A stretch of 64,000 nt of DNA from NCBI GenBank assembly GCA_025141835.1, contig CP081102.1:558001-622000 (forward strand). The letters run 5' to 3'. The notes under the pieces are model-generated. The model had not been told where the DNA came from and did no database searches. It saw only the letters and a list, made by a program, of their open reading frames with translations. Shown here piece after piece: positions 25,750 through 34,297 of the stretch (position 1 is its first letter; each line of letters opens with the position of its first letter). A program made the position numbers and the translations under genes. Origin of the DNA: Rhodobacteraceae bacterium M385. Its GTDB lineage: Bacteria; Pseudomonadota; Alphaproteobacteria; Rhodobacterales; Rhodobacteraceae.

Positions 25750-28254
25750 ATGCGGCCCGCGTTCCATACGCCTAGCGTCAAGGCGCGGCTTTCGATCGCG
25801 ATCCTGACGCTGTGCGCGGTGACCGTGATAATTTCAACCATCAGCCTTTTGTCACTGCGCAATGCGGAAAACTGGCTCGACACAATCCACCGCGACACGC
25901 TGTCCGAGGTGTCACAAGCCTTGGAGTTTTCGCGCAGCGCCGCCGACCTTGCCACCGCTGCGCCGTTTCTTTTGGCGGTGCAGGTTCCATACCAACGACA
26001 AGCGGACGCCGATGCGATTTTACAAACCATCGAGCAATTGGAAACGCTATCTGAGGGCACGGATGATCTCGCTCTACCTCTTGCACGCATCCGTGTCGCC
26101 ATTGCCAACCTGCTGCGGGTGTCTTCGCCACAAAGCTTGTTGCAGGCCGACATCGCACAAATCGACACCGATTTGGCGCAGCTGCAAGACAGGTTCCAAC
26201 GGCAAGCCATTTCAACAGAGGCCACCTTAGATGACCGTTTGGTCTGGGCTGCTTTGAGCCGTTTGACCAGCGACGCCCGCAGCGTGACCCGTGCACAGGA
26301 AATCCTCGAAGTGGGTGAGATATACCGCCGTTTCAATCGCGGCCGTGCTGCGCTTCCCGACAACGCCATTGCGGCAGATGGCTTGCGGGAAATCGAGGAC
26401 ATCCTAACCCGCCCCACCACCGATCTTTTCCAGCTGAAATACCAATCTCTCACCGCCGCACTTGATGCCGAAAACGCGTTATTTCGCATTCGCCAACTGT
26501 CCGGTGAAATCAGCGCTTTTGCGACGTTGCGGGTTGAGGCGGCGCAAGAACGGCTGCGGCTGGCGCGGATGCAAACCTCACGCGATCTAAATTTGGCGCA
26601 GATCGGTGTGGCACTGCTGGCGCTGTTTAGTGCCTGCGTTGCAGTGATCTCATCGCTGTTCGTGTCACGCTATGTGACACGCAATCTGCGTCTTGTGGCG
26701 GACGGTATGCACCAGCTTGCTGCGGGCGATCATTCCGTCACCGTGCCGACCCGAAATGCGACGGATGACGAGATTGGCCAGCTGTTCCATGCGTTTGGCG
26801 TCTTCCGCTCCAACGCGCGCAAACTGGACCGGCGGACCGCGCAAATCACCCGGCAGAACATGCTATTTTCTAGCGTCTTCAGCGGCATAAAGGACGGCGT
26901 CGCGATCCTGACACCTCAGGGCAAGATCGAGGCCGAGAACAACAAGGTACGCGCGCTTTTAAACATCCCCTACGACGCCCACGCACAGACCATGAAGGAT
27001 CTGTTCGCACTGTCGGTCTTCAGTTTGCAAAGCGGGTCGGATGACCGCGGCGGGTACGAAGAATACACCAACCCCATGGGTGACGTGATCGAGGTGCGGT
27101 CTTCGCTTCTGCCCGATGGTCGATCCGTCTGGATGTTGTCCGAAGCCACAGAGCGCAAGCGCATCGAAGATCGCCTAGAGGAAATCCGCCGTGTTGAGGC
27201 GCTTGGCAAGGTCACGGGAGAAGTGGCCCACGATTTCGGCAACATCCTGTCGACGATTTCGGGCAACCTGCATTTGCTGGAAACATCCAACGCGACCGCC
27301 GCGCCCTTCCGTCTTGGACGGATACGGACCGCCGTGGACTTAGGCGTGTCCCTGACGGAACGTCTCGTAGCGTTTGCACGCAAACAACACCTTGAGCCAG
27401 AGCTGGTCGATCTAGGCTCATTGGTCGAGGGAATGCAGGATCTGTTGGACATCGCCCTCCCCGAGAACGTGACACTCCATTTGGATCTGGGTGAATCTCC
27501 GCTGCATGTGTCGCTCGATCCGGGTCAGCTTGAAAGCGCGTTGCTGAATGTGTGTATGAACGCGGCACAGGCCATGCCCGATGCGGGCAACATCTGGATC
27601 ACCTTGACGTCGCAGAACCGTCACGCTGTCCTGACGATCAAGGACGACGGCATCGGCATGACAGAAGAAACCCGCCGCCACGCGTTTGAACCTTTCTATA
27701 CGGCCCGTCCCAACGGAGAGGGCACAGGACTGGGCCTATCGATGGTATACGGTTTCGTAACCCAATCTGGCGGCACAATCGAAATTCTCTCTGCCATGGG
27801 ACAAGGCACATCCATCGTAATTCGCGTCCCGATTATGGACACGCCACCCGTCGTCAAGCCCAAGATACCTTTTGCAGGTACGGCAATCGTTGTTGATGAT
27901 AATCGGGAAACGGCGGCTGCCTTAAAGGTCACCCTCGCGACACTCGGTTTCGATACATTGGTCGCGACAAATTACTCGGAGGCGCAAAAAACCATCGAAC
28001 AGACACGGGAAATAGCACTTTTGGTTTCCGATCTAAATCTAGACCATGGGCATTCAGGGGTGCAATTGATTCACGCAACACTAGAACGACATCCCTTGGC
28101 ATTTGCCATTTTGATATCATCGCGCCTGCCAGCCCAAGTCCCTGTAATTCAGAAGTTTCACAGTCGTTTCGGGATGCTGCCGAAACCCGTTGATAGAACT
28201 GATCTGGTTCATGCTGTGACCGACGCGCGTAGAAGAATAGTAGAGGTCAGTTAA
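25750..28254 (+). CDS. Hybrid sensor histidine kinase (TorS-like architecture)
   Basis: 834 residues. TM1 lies at about 14-36, a helical periplasmic sensor of about 240 residues follows, then TM2 (282-305), HAMP (305-360), a PAS-like segment (370-465), the phosphoacceptor domain with H494 in GEVAHDFGNILS, and an ATPase domain (LNVCMNAAQAM, IKDDGIGM, GEGTGLGLSM). A C-terminal receiver (from about 710; TAIVVDDNRETAAA, Asp in LLVSDLNLDHG, Lys in LPKPVDR) completes the protein; there is no Hpt domain in the chain. The helical sensor is of the type that in TorS reads a periplasmic binding protein, so sensing via PhnD is a testable idea. Confidence 0.9.
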   Translation: MRPAFHTPSVKARLSIAILTLCAVTVIISTISLLSLRNAENWLDTIHRDTLSEVSQALEFSRSAADLATAAPFLLAVQVPYQRQADADAILQTIEQLETLSEGTDDLALPLARIRVAIANLLRVSSPQSLLQADIAQIDTDLAQLQDRFQRQAISTEATLDDRLVWAALSRLTSDARSVTRAQEILEVGEIYRRFNRGRAALPDNAIAADGLREIEDILTRPTTDLFQLKYQSLTAALDAENALFRIRQLSGEISAFATLRVEAAQERLRLARMQTSRDLNLAQIGVALLALFSACVAVISSLFVSRYVTRNLRLVADGMHQLAAGDHSVTVPTRNATDDEIGQLFHAFGVFRSNARKLDRRTAQITRQNMLFSSVFSGIKDGVAILTPQGKIEAENNKVRALLNIPYDAHAQTMKDLFALSVFSLQSGSDDRGGYEEYTNPMGDVIEVRSSLLPDGRSVWMLSEATERKRIEDRLEEIRRVEALGKVTGEVAHDFGNILSTISGNLHLLETSNATAAPFRLGRIRTAVDLGVSLTERLVAFARKQHLEPELVDLGSLVEGMQDLLDIALPENVTLHLDLGESPLHVSLDPGQLESALLNVCMNAAQAMPDAGNIWITLTSQNRHAVLTIKDDGIGMTEETRRHAFEPFYTARPNGEGTGLGLSMVYGFVTQSGGTIEILSAMGQGTSIVIRVPIMDTPPVVKPKIPFAGTAIVVDDNRETAAALKVTLATLGFDTLVATNYSEAQKTIEQTREIALLVSDLNLDHGHSGVQLIHATLERHPLAFAILISSRLPAQVPVIQKFHSRFGMLPKPVDRTDLVHAVTDARRRIVEVS

Positions 28255-28771
28255 CACGCCAATTCGAAAGCGCGGAAGAAGGCCACCCTCCAGAATGTTC
28301 GCTATTCCATTAGGAGCTTCATCTGAAGCATCTACAGCGAACGTCTGCTTCCCGCCCTTTGTGTTCTGATAGGCATCGCAACGAGCGCCGACTCCCTACC
28401 TCCGGAATCGCAAGAAAACACGTCGCCGCCACGGGCCAATTTGCGTTTCGCATGGGATTTCCGACACCGCCAATTTTACTCGAGTGTTCTTCAAGCAAAT
28501 GAGCAGCGATCTGGCGCGCTACCGGTGCACCTAGGTGTCCAAAATGTCAGCCGAAGAAGTGTCGATCGCAACGTGGTCGAGAGATGTGCGAACGCGCAAA
28601 GTTGCGGTTAGAAATTCACGGCACACGAAAAACTGAGGTTCACTGAGCGTCTTGACTGCACTGCTTGCGCGCCGCACCATGATTGCCTGCCCAAAAATTT
28701 ACTTAGGGTCTCAAGCCATCTCCCAACCTCCCCAAAATCAAACGTCAGGCGTTGCTGATACGAACGGGACA
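28255..28771. other. Intergenic region upstream of LysR gene
   Basis: About 517 bases between the hybrid kinase and the LysR start. No open frame with a recognisable product, no RNA gene and no strong hairpin with a T-run were seen; it should contain the promoter of the LysR gene. Confidence 0.5.
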
Positions 28772-29722
28772 ATGTCTCGGATTCGACCATCCCTGCGACA
28801 AATGCAGTGTTTCATGGCGGTTGCACATCTTGGATCATTTAGCCGAGCCGCCAGCGAGCTTGGCTTGTCGCAATCTGCCTTGAGCCAATCAGTTCAACAG
28901 TTGGAACACCTACTAAATGCAGAGCTGTTGGACCGGAGGTATCGGACGATCGTGGCAACCCCCGCTGGCGCAGTCCTTCAGCGCAGGCTGCACGGCATCA
29001 TGGAAGACCTGCGGCAAGCACTTGATGAGGTTCAAAGCGAGGTTAGCAGCGATGAAGGCTCCGTTACGGTCGCGTGCCTTTCTACTGTTGCGACCTTGAT
29101 TATGGCACCAACGGTCGGTCAGTTTAAGGCCGAGTACCCAAAGGTATCGATCTCCATTCGAGACGAGAACGTAGACGGTATCCTTGACCAGGTGAAATCC
29201 GGAAGCGTTGATTTCGCGGTAACTTGCTTATTCTCGGACGACAAGGACATCACGTTCCAACCACTTCTGCGAGATCGGTTTCGCTTCGTGTGCCACCGCG
29301 ATCATCCATTCGCGAAACGCAAAGCTATACGGTGGCGCGACCTTGATCAGGTCAATCTTGTCGTGACGAGTAGGGGCACCGGAGTGCGGCGGTTGATAGA
29401 CCGGCATCTTGTCGATTCAAGCGTCCTAGACGCGGCGAAATATGAAGTCTCTCGGGTGCCGTCGATTTTGAAAATTGTAGAAGAAGGGGGCGTGAGCTCT
29501 GTACTCCCCGCCCTTACTCTTGCCTCCTTGGATAAAGACAGCGAGCTCGTGCATTTGCCGATGATCGAACCTGAAATCACCCGAGAAGTGGGGATCGTCA
29601 CCTTATCCGGTGGGCCGCTTTCCACGATCGCAGAACAGTTCCGTCGGAAATTCCTGCAAGTGCTCCGCGATGGACACGACCTATCGCACATGCCGGACAT
29701 CGAGATTTATGAAGCGTCGTAG
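28772..29722 (+). CDS. LysR family transcriptional regulator
   Basis: About 316 residues from MSRIRPSLRQMQCFMAV; an in-frame extension of 40 codons is unlikely. The winged helix-turn-helix is at the N-terminus (LRQMQCFMAVAHLGSFSRAASELGLSQSALSQSVQQLEHLLNAELLDR, here cited only as a region at about 8-56), followed by the LysR effector-binding domain with VTVACLSTVATLIMAPTVG. It ends ten bases before the convergent end of the LigI-type hydrolase operon and is the nearest regulator for the TTT1 and TTT2 operons. Confidence 0.9.
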   Translation: MSRIRPSLRQMQCFMAVAHLGSFSRAASELGLSQSALSQSVQQLEHLLNAELLDRRYRTIVATPAGAVLQRRLHGIMEDLRQALDEVQSEVSSDEGSVTVACLSTVATLIMAPTVGQFKAEYPKVSISIRDENVDGILDQVKSGSVDFAVTCLFSDDKDITFQPLLRDRFRFVCHRDHPFAKRKAIRWRDLDQVNLVVTSRGTGVRRLIDRHLVDSSVLDAAKYEVSRVPSILKIVEEGGVSSVLPALTLASLDKDSELVHLPMIEPEITREVGIVTLSGGPLSTIAEQFRRKFLQVLRDGHDLSHMPDIEIYEAS

Positions 29723-29731
29723 TTTTACCCT

Positions 29732-30592
29732 TCATTCTGAAGGGAAGTAGAGCTTCATAGGATTTTCCACCAAGACCCGCTGCGATTGAGGGCCTAGCCA
29801 TTCTATGGCTTTGTCCAGCAAATCTGCGTCGTCGGGCATTGGTCCATCGAACAGCATTACGTGTGGCCAGTTCGATCCCCAAACCACGCGCTCGGGCGCG
29901 GTATCAAGTACGGCTCTTGCGAGAGGCTCCATATCAGTCCAGTCAGGCCGCGACGAAAGGCGATACCAACTGCAAATCTTCGTCCAGACATGCGGGCACT
30001 CGGTTAAAAGTTCGATCAGACAGTGAAACGCCTTACTATCCCGCCCCATATCGCCTGTCGTGCGGGCCATGTGGTCGACCATGATTGGGACCGGGGCCCT
30101 TCTAATGGCCGAAGCCAGCCCCAAAATCTCATCAGCTTCGTGGAGGTGGAACAGAATGTGCCATCCAAATGGAGCAATTCGCCGTGCGAGTGCTTCGAAC
30201 CCGTCGGTTCCGCTTGCCCCGCGCAACATGGACGACAGCCGGACCCCGCGAATGCCGCCTGCATGCAGTGCGGCCAAGGTGTCGTCGCTGACATCTAATG
30301 GCACCACAGCAATGCCCCTTGCGCTATCGCCCATGCGTGCCACTGCGTTCAGGGTGACGCTATTGTCGAACCCATGAGCGCCGGGTTGAACAACGACGCT
30401 GCGCTCAATGCCCAACGACTGACGGATTTCGAGATACGCCTCCAGCGGAGCATCGGGGGCAGTATAGCTGCGCCCATCTGACATCGGAAATTGCTTCACT
30501 GGTCCGACGATATGGCAATGGGTGTCGACAAGCCCTTTGGGCGGGGTCAGTCGCGGTTTGCGAGGGGGCAGAGGGGCAAGACATTCGCGCAT
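29732..30592 (-). CDS. LigI-type amidohydrolase (2-pyrone-4,6-dicarboxylate lactonase-like)
   Basis: 286 residues of the amidohydrolase-2 TIM-barrel family. It shows VDTHCHIVGPVKQFP near residue 22, the DAPLEAYLEIRQSLGIERSVVVQPGAHGFDN stretch close to LigI, the metal or active-site His in FHLHEAD and VDHMAR, and VVWGSNWPHV at the C-terminal barrel end. In LigI the last motif has a catalytic Asp (GTDWPH); here it is Asn, as in many lactonase relatives. Predicted role: hydrolysis of a lactone. It is translationally coupled to the TctA gene (TAATG) as the last gene of the TTT1 operon. Confidence 0.82.
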   Translation of the reverse strand: MRECLAPLPPRKPRLTPPKGLVDTHCHIVGPVKQFPMSDGRSYTAPDAPLEAYLEIRQSLGIERSVVVQPGAHGFDNSVTLNAVARMGDSARGIAVVPLDVSDDTLAALHAGGIRGVRLSSMLRGASGTDGFEALARRIAPFGWHILFHLHEADEILGLASAIRRAPVPIMVDHMARTTGDMGRDSKAFHCLIELLTECPHVWTKICSWYRLSSRPDWTDMEPLARAVLDTAPERVVWGSNWPHVMLFDGPMPDDADLLDKAIEWLGPQSQRVLVENPMKLYFPSE

Positions 30593-32085
30593 TATTTGGC
30601 ACCTTTACTGGCTCTTGCTCGAACAAGAGCCGTAGCAATCGGCCAGCACAGGATCACAGCCGTAAGGATTAAGAATACAGCCGCAATCGGACTGGTCGCG
30701 AAGCGGGTCCAATCATTTTGGAAGACGATCAAACCCATCCTTAAGTTCTGCTCTAGGAGCTTGCCCAAAACGAAGCCAATAATGATGGGCGCCAAGGGAT
30801 ACCCTGCTCTGCGCAGCCCGTAACCCACCAGCCCGGCGATAAATGCCGTGACCATATCGAGTACAGAGTTGTTGAGTGTGTAAATCCCGACGCCAATTAG
30901 AATAACGACTCCTGCCATCAGCAACGCATCGGGCAGCCGCAGCAGCCCGCGCCACAGAAAAGCAAAGTACTTCGCCGTTGGAAGCATCAGCAGGTTGATG
31001 AACAGCAATCCGATCAGGATCGCCGTTACGATATCTAGGTGCTGCGAAAAGAGGCTTGGCCCAGGAACGATGTCCTGAATGACCAACGCGCCCAACATGA
31101 TTGCCGTGATCGGATCGCCGGGAACACCAAGAGCAAGCGTTGGGATCAGCGCCCCGCCAGTGACGGCGTTATTGGCGGCCTCACTGGCAGCAAGCCCTTC
31201 CGGTGCGCCCTTCCCAAAAGAGCTTTTGTCATCAGAGGATCGGCGTGCTTCGGCATAGCTGACGAAAGATGCGGCAGTGGGTCCAACGCCCGGCAAAACA
31301 CCGATGAGGGTGCCAATCAGGCTGCTTTTGAAAATCGTGCGTGCCAATTGCCTGAGACGCGCCAAACCGGGAAACACAAAGCCACTGGGGAGCGGGCGCG
31401 CCTCGGACATGCGAGACTGGTCGCCCATCCGCCAAAACACTTCAGATAGCGCGAATAGCCCGACCAATAGAGGCACCAGCGAAAGCCCGGCGGAAAGCTC
31501 AAACACGCCGAAATTATAGCGCACCTCTCCGGAAAAGATGTCCTGACCGACGACGGCTAGAAACAGTCCCAAGACCGCGGCCAACAACCCTTTCAATTGG
31601 TTTCCGGCGGCAACGGACGCGATGCAGGTCAGCGAAAACAAAACCAGAGCCAGCATCTCGGCCGGGCCGAAGTTCAGCGCCCATTGCGCGATATAGGGTG
31701 CTGCGAATGCAAGGATGATAAGGGAGATGATCCCACCGGCGACCGAGGCAACAGCCGCAATCCCAAGCGCTTCCCCCACCTTGCCGGATCGCGCCATTGG
31801 ATAGCCGTCAAGACAGCTTGCCGCTGATGATGGCGTGCCAGGCGTGTTAATCAAAATCGCTGTAACCGATCCGCCGTAGATGGAACCCGCGTAGATCCCC
31901 AACAACAAGGTAATCGCAGGTATCTGGTCCATACCGATCGTCAACGGCAAAGCTAGCGAGACGCCCACCGCAGGGCCAAGGCCCGGCAGAACGCCGATGA
32001 CGACTCCCAGAAACACACCGCCCACCAGCGCCAGGATCGCCATTGGGTCCCAAAGCAGGGCAATTCCGCCGAGAATGGCTTCCAT
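30592..32085 (-). CDS. Tripartite tricarboxylate transporter TctA family large membrane subunit (TTT1)
   Basis: 497 residues with about eleven membrane segments. Family marks are GVLPGLGPAVGVSLALPLTIGMD near the N-terminus, YGGSVTAILINTPGTPSSAASCLDGYPMARSGKVGEALGIAAVAS, the repeated GVLPGVGPTAASFVSYA and NNAVTGGALIPTLALGVPGDPITAIMLGALVIQ, and ILIGVGIYTLNNSVLDM. The subunit drives uptake of organic acids delivered by the periplasmic TctC protein. It sits between TctB upstream and the LigI-type gene downstream. Substrate unknown; the neighbouring lactonase suggests an aromatic-derived lactone or acid. Confidence 0.93.
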   Translation of the reverse strand: MEAILGGIALLWDPMAILALVGGVFLGVVIGVLPGLGPAVGVSLALPLTIGMDQIPAITLLLGIYAGSIYGGSVTAILINTPGTPSSAASCLDGYPMARSGKVGEALGIAAVASVAGGIISLIILAFAAPYIAQWALNFGPAEMLALVLFSLTCIASVAAGNQLKGLLAAVLGLFLAVVGQDIFSGEVRYNFGVFELSAGLSLVPLLVGLFALSEVFWRMGDQSRMSEARPLPSGFVFPGLARLRQLARTIFKSSLIGTLIGVLPGVGPTAASFVSYAEARRSSDDKSSFGKGAPEGLAASEAANNAVTGGALIPTLALGVPGDPITAIMLGALVIQDIVPGPSLFSQHLDIVTAILIGLLFINLLMLPTAKYFAFLWRGLLRLPDALLMAGVVILIGVGIYTLNNSVLDMVTAFIAGLVGYGLRRAGYPLAPIIIGFVLGKLLEQNLRMGLIVFQNDWTRFATSPIAAVFLILTAVILCWPIATALVRARASKGAK

Positions 32086-32097
32086 GGTTGCTTATCC

Positions 32098-32559
32098 TTA
32101 ATTTAAGAAGTTGGGCCAGTCGGGCAAAGGTGCCTTCAAGGCTTCAGTAAAGACGATCCAGACAAATGCCGCTGTCGCCGCCCATGCAGCCACAACGACA
32201 AGCGGACGGCGATATCCGAAGGCCAATGCGAAGGCTGCAAAGAAGACCGCCGACGAAAGGAAAAAGCCAAATGGCTTTAGCGTGAGCATGAAGCCGCCAG
32301 CCAAGCCGATCGCAATAATGGCGGCGCGGTTGTCTTGCCCTCCTACCGGGGTCTCAGACCGCCACAGACCGTGCAGAAGAACGGCGCATGTCAGAACCAT
32401 TCCAAGAAAGATCAGGATGCGGGGATAGAAAATCGGGTTGTAGGCCGCGACTCCGTCAGTTCCACTTAGCGACGACGTTGCCGTCCACAGCAACATGCTT
32501 GCCCAAAAGAACACGAAGGCAATGATTGATAGGGAAAGAGGGGTCAAAATACGGCGCAT
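32098..32559 (-). CDS. TctB family small membrane subunit (TTT1)
   Basis: 153 residues with four hydrophobic segments (LSLSIIAFVFFWASMLLW, IFLGMVLTCAVLLHGLW, IAIGLAGGFMLTLKPFGFFLSSAVFFAAFALAFG, VVVAAWAATAAFVWIVF), the layout of TctB. The PIFYPRILIFLG segment matches the family's P-x-x-FP motif. It lies 12 bases upstream of the TctA gene and about 80 bases after TctC; that gap holds a strong hairpin. Confidence 0.85.
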   Translation of the reverse strand: MRRILTPLSLSIIAFVFFWASMLLWTATSSLSGTDGVAAYNPIFYPRILIFLGMVLTCAVLLHGLWRSETPVGGQDNRAAIIAIGLAGGFMLTLKPFGFFLSSAVFFAAFALAFGYRRPLVVVAAWAATAAFVWIVFTEALKAPLPDWPNFLN

Positions 32560-32585
32560 GCTGGGGCCTTTTCCGTAGGGCGTTC

Positions 32586-32625
32586 AGCCACGACCCAGAG
32601 GTATTTTCGGGTCCGGGTCGTGGCT
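32586..32625 (-). promoter_or_regulatory. Intercistronic hairpin between TctC and TctB genes
   Basis: A perfect 11-base inverted repeat, AGCCACGACCC at 32586-32596 and GGGTCGTGGCT at 32615-32625, with an 18-base loop and no T-run. Such stems after a binding-protein gene commonly protect the upstream mRNA end and give excess binding protein over membrane subunits. Confidence 0.65.
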
Positions 32626-32638
32626 ATCGTGCGCCAGC

Positions 32639-33589
32639 TCAGTTCGAAGCGTCTGCCAAGAAGCTGCCGATGGAATTGTATTGAGCAGTTAAGGCCTCGG
32701 CAAAGTCCTGACCGATCTCACTGACCGGAGGCATGCTGTATTGGCCAAGCACCTCGTTGAAGCTGGCTGAACCTTGTGCCGAGGCGCAGGCTTCAACCAA
32801 TCGGTCATAATGGGCCTCTGGCAGGCCACGCGGCGCCACGATTGCTCCGGTCAAGCTGTGCACGACAGGCGTTCCAATCACTTCGCCTACGGTGGGGACA
32901 TTTGGGTTTGGCACCCGTTCACGAGACATGATGGCGATGGGAGTCAGCAGCTCTGGGTTGCCAAGCGCCGTTCCTGCGGTGATGGGCGCGACGTTAATGA
33001 CGCCGGACAGTAGGTTCTGAACGGCGGTCTGCTCACCGGTCATTGGCACCCCGAGCGCTTCGAAATCAGCGGCAGTTTGCAAGGCGCTCATTGCGATGTC
33101 CTGCAAGGTGCCGGGGCCTTCACTATAGAAACGGACCCCTGCTGGGTCGCCCTCGGCAAGCAGCATCAGCTCATCCAATGATGTAATCCCGGAAGAGGTC
33201 GCCACAGTCAAAATCAACGGATTATCGAAGCCTCGACAAATCAGATCGAAGCTTTCCAAATCGTAGGGGAGATCAACTGTGTGGGGGCGCATCAAGAGCG
33301 GCGTGGACGTGAGAATGCCGATCGTATAGCCATCCGCGTCTGCACGGGCGAGATCAGCGGCACCGACGGTGCCAGCAGCACCTTCGCGGTTCAGCACCGT
33401 GATCTCTTGCCCAAGTTCCTCGGACATTGAAGTCGCAATGGCCCGACCGATCAGGTTGCTCGCCCCGCCCGGAGGGAACGGCACGATGAACTCTAGCGAC
33501 CGTTCAGGAAAAGTTTGCGCCGCGACGGACGTGACAGAGCAAGCTGCCATCGTCAAAGCGCACATCAATAGAGTAGTTTTCTTAGTCAT
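32639..33589 (-). CDS. TctC family periplasmic binding protein (TTT1)
   Basis: About 316 residues from MTKKTTLLMCALTM with GGGAGG upstream. A signal peptide (ALTMAACSVTSVAAQ) precedes the Bug/TctC fold: FPERSLEFIVPFPPGGASNLIGRAIA, where the PPGGASN loop binds the ligand carboxylate, then VLNREGAAGTVGAADLARADADGYT, and GLPEAHYDRLVEACASA. It captures an organic acid in the periplasm. Second gene of the minus-strand operon after the CMD-family gene. Confidence 0.92.
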   Translation of the reverse strand: MTKKTTLLMCALTMAACSVTSVAAQTFPERSLEFIVPFPPGGASNLIGRAIATSMSEELGQEITVLNREGAAGTVGAADLARADADGYTIGILTSTPLLMRPHTVDLPYDLESFDLICRGFDNPLILTVATSSGITSLDELMLLAEGDPAGVRFYSEGPGTLQDIAMSALQTAADFEALGVPMTGEQTAVQNLLSGVINVAPITAGTALGNPELLTPIAIMSRERVPNPNVPTVGEVIGTPVVHSLTGAIVAPRGLPEAHYDRLVEACASAQGSASFNEVLGQYSMPPVSEIGQDFAEALTAQYNSIGSFLADASN

Positions 33590-33635
33590 TTTCTTTCCTC
33601 CCAGAAAAATGTGTGAACCCTCAAAGCTCGGCGGA

Positions 33636-34001
33636 TCATGGTTCAGATGCGAAAACGTCCGCGAGAATTTCGCCGGCGTGATTTGCGGCGGCGAGGCCGC
33701 GAAACAAAAAGGCAATGTGAACAGTGTCGATCAGATCTTCCGCCGTTGCCCCGGCTCGAAGAGCGGCGCGTGCATGGTTGCCCGCAGCATTTGAGGTCTG
33801 AACAAGCAGGATAGCGAAAGAGATCAGTTGCACCGTCTTCTGATCCAAATGCTTCGGATCAAGGAACTGCGCCCGCACGGTTTCCAACCGTTCCAGCGCT
33901 TCAGGATCCCTCTCCTGCATAAGCTCAATGCGCTTGGCCACCTTAGGCGGAACGCGGCCAATCATACGTTCGTAGCCGCTCAAAATCTCATCAATGTCCA
34001 C
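33636..34001 (-). CDS. Carboxymuconolactone decarboxylase (CMD) family protein
   Basis: 121 residues, one CMD domain. The helix pair LDQKTVQLISFAILLVQTSNAAGNHARAALRAGATAEDLIDTV matches the family, including H and the RAGATAEDL segment. It has no cysteine, so it is not an AhpD-type peroxidase (CxxC). Relatives decarboxylate gamma-carboxymuconolactone or are of unknown function. It is the first gene of the CMD-TctC-TctB-TctA-LigI operon, which fits the degradation of aromatic-derived lactones. Confidence 0.82.
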   Translation of the reverse strand: MDIDEILSGYERMIGRVPPKVAKRIELMQERDPEALERLETVRAQFLDPKHLDQKTVQLISFAILLVQTSNAAGNHARAALRAGATAEDLIDTVHIAFLFRGLAAANHAGEILADVFASEP

Positions 34002-34147
34002 GTAAATCTCCTTGCTCCCTTCCCCTTAAGAGCCCTCCAAATGCACAATGGTCAAATTGGAAATTCGGCGCTGCCTATAAGTAAAATGGAAGTGGCAATG
34101 CGAATTGCCCCTCGGGATGCCGTAAGTTGGCCGAGACGAAGTGCGAA

Positions 34148-34166
34148 GTATCGGAATTTTCGATAC
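34148..34166. promoter_or_regulatory. Dyad GTATCG-N7-CGATAC in the TTT1/TTT2 divergent region
   Basis: A perfect 6-base inverted repeat with a 7-base AT-rich spacer (GAATTTT), 147 bases upstream of the CMD start and 132 upstream of the TctC2 start. Good operator candidate for a regulator shared by the two divergent operons, such as the LysR protein encoded at 28772. Confidence 0.45.
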
Positions 34167-34244
34167 CACCTTCCAAAGAACCCATTTGACGTCAGCGCCG
34201 CCGTGGGATGTCATGGCGGCAAGGTCTGGATCAATGGGGTTGCA

Positions 34245-34260
34245 TTGATACGGATATCAA
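34245..34260. promoter_or_regulatory. Dyad TTGATA-CGGA-TATCAA upstream of TTT2
   Basis: A perfect 6-base inverted repeat with 4-base spacer, 38 bases before the TctC2 start codon, so close to the expected promoter of the plus-strand operon. Binding here would probably repress or modulate it. Sequence resembles the dyad at 34148 in its GATA/TATC core. Confidence 0.45.
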
Positions 34261-34297
34261 CGATCCGAGGCTTGACTTCGACTAGGGGAGAACACTT

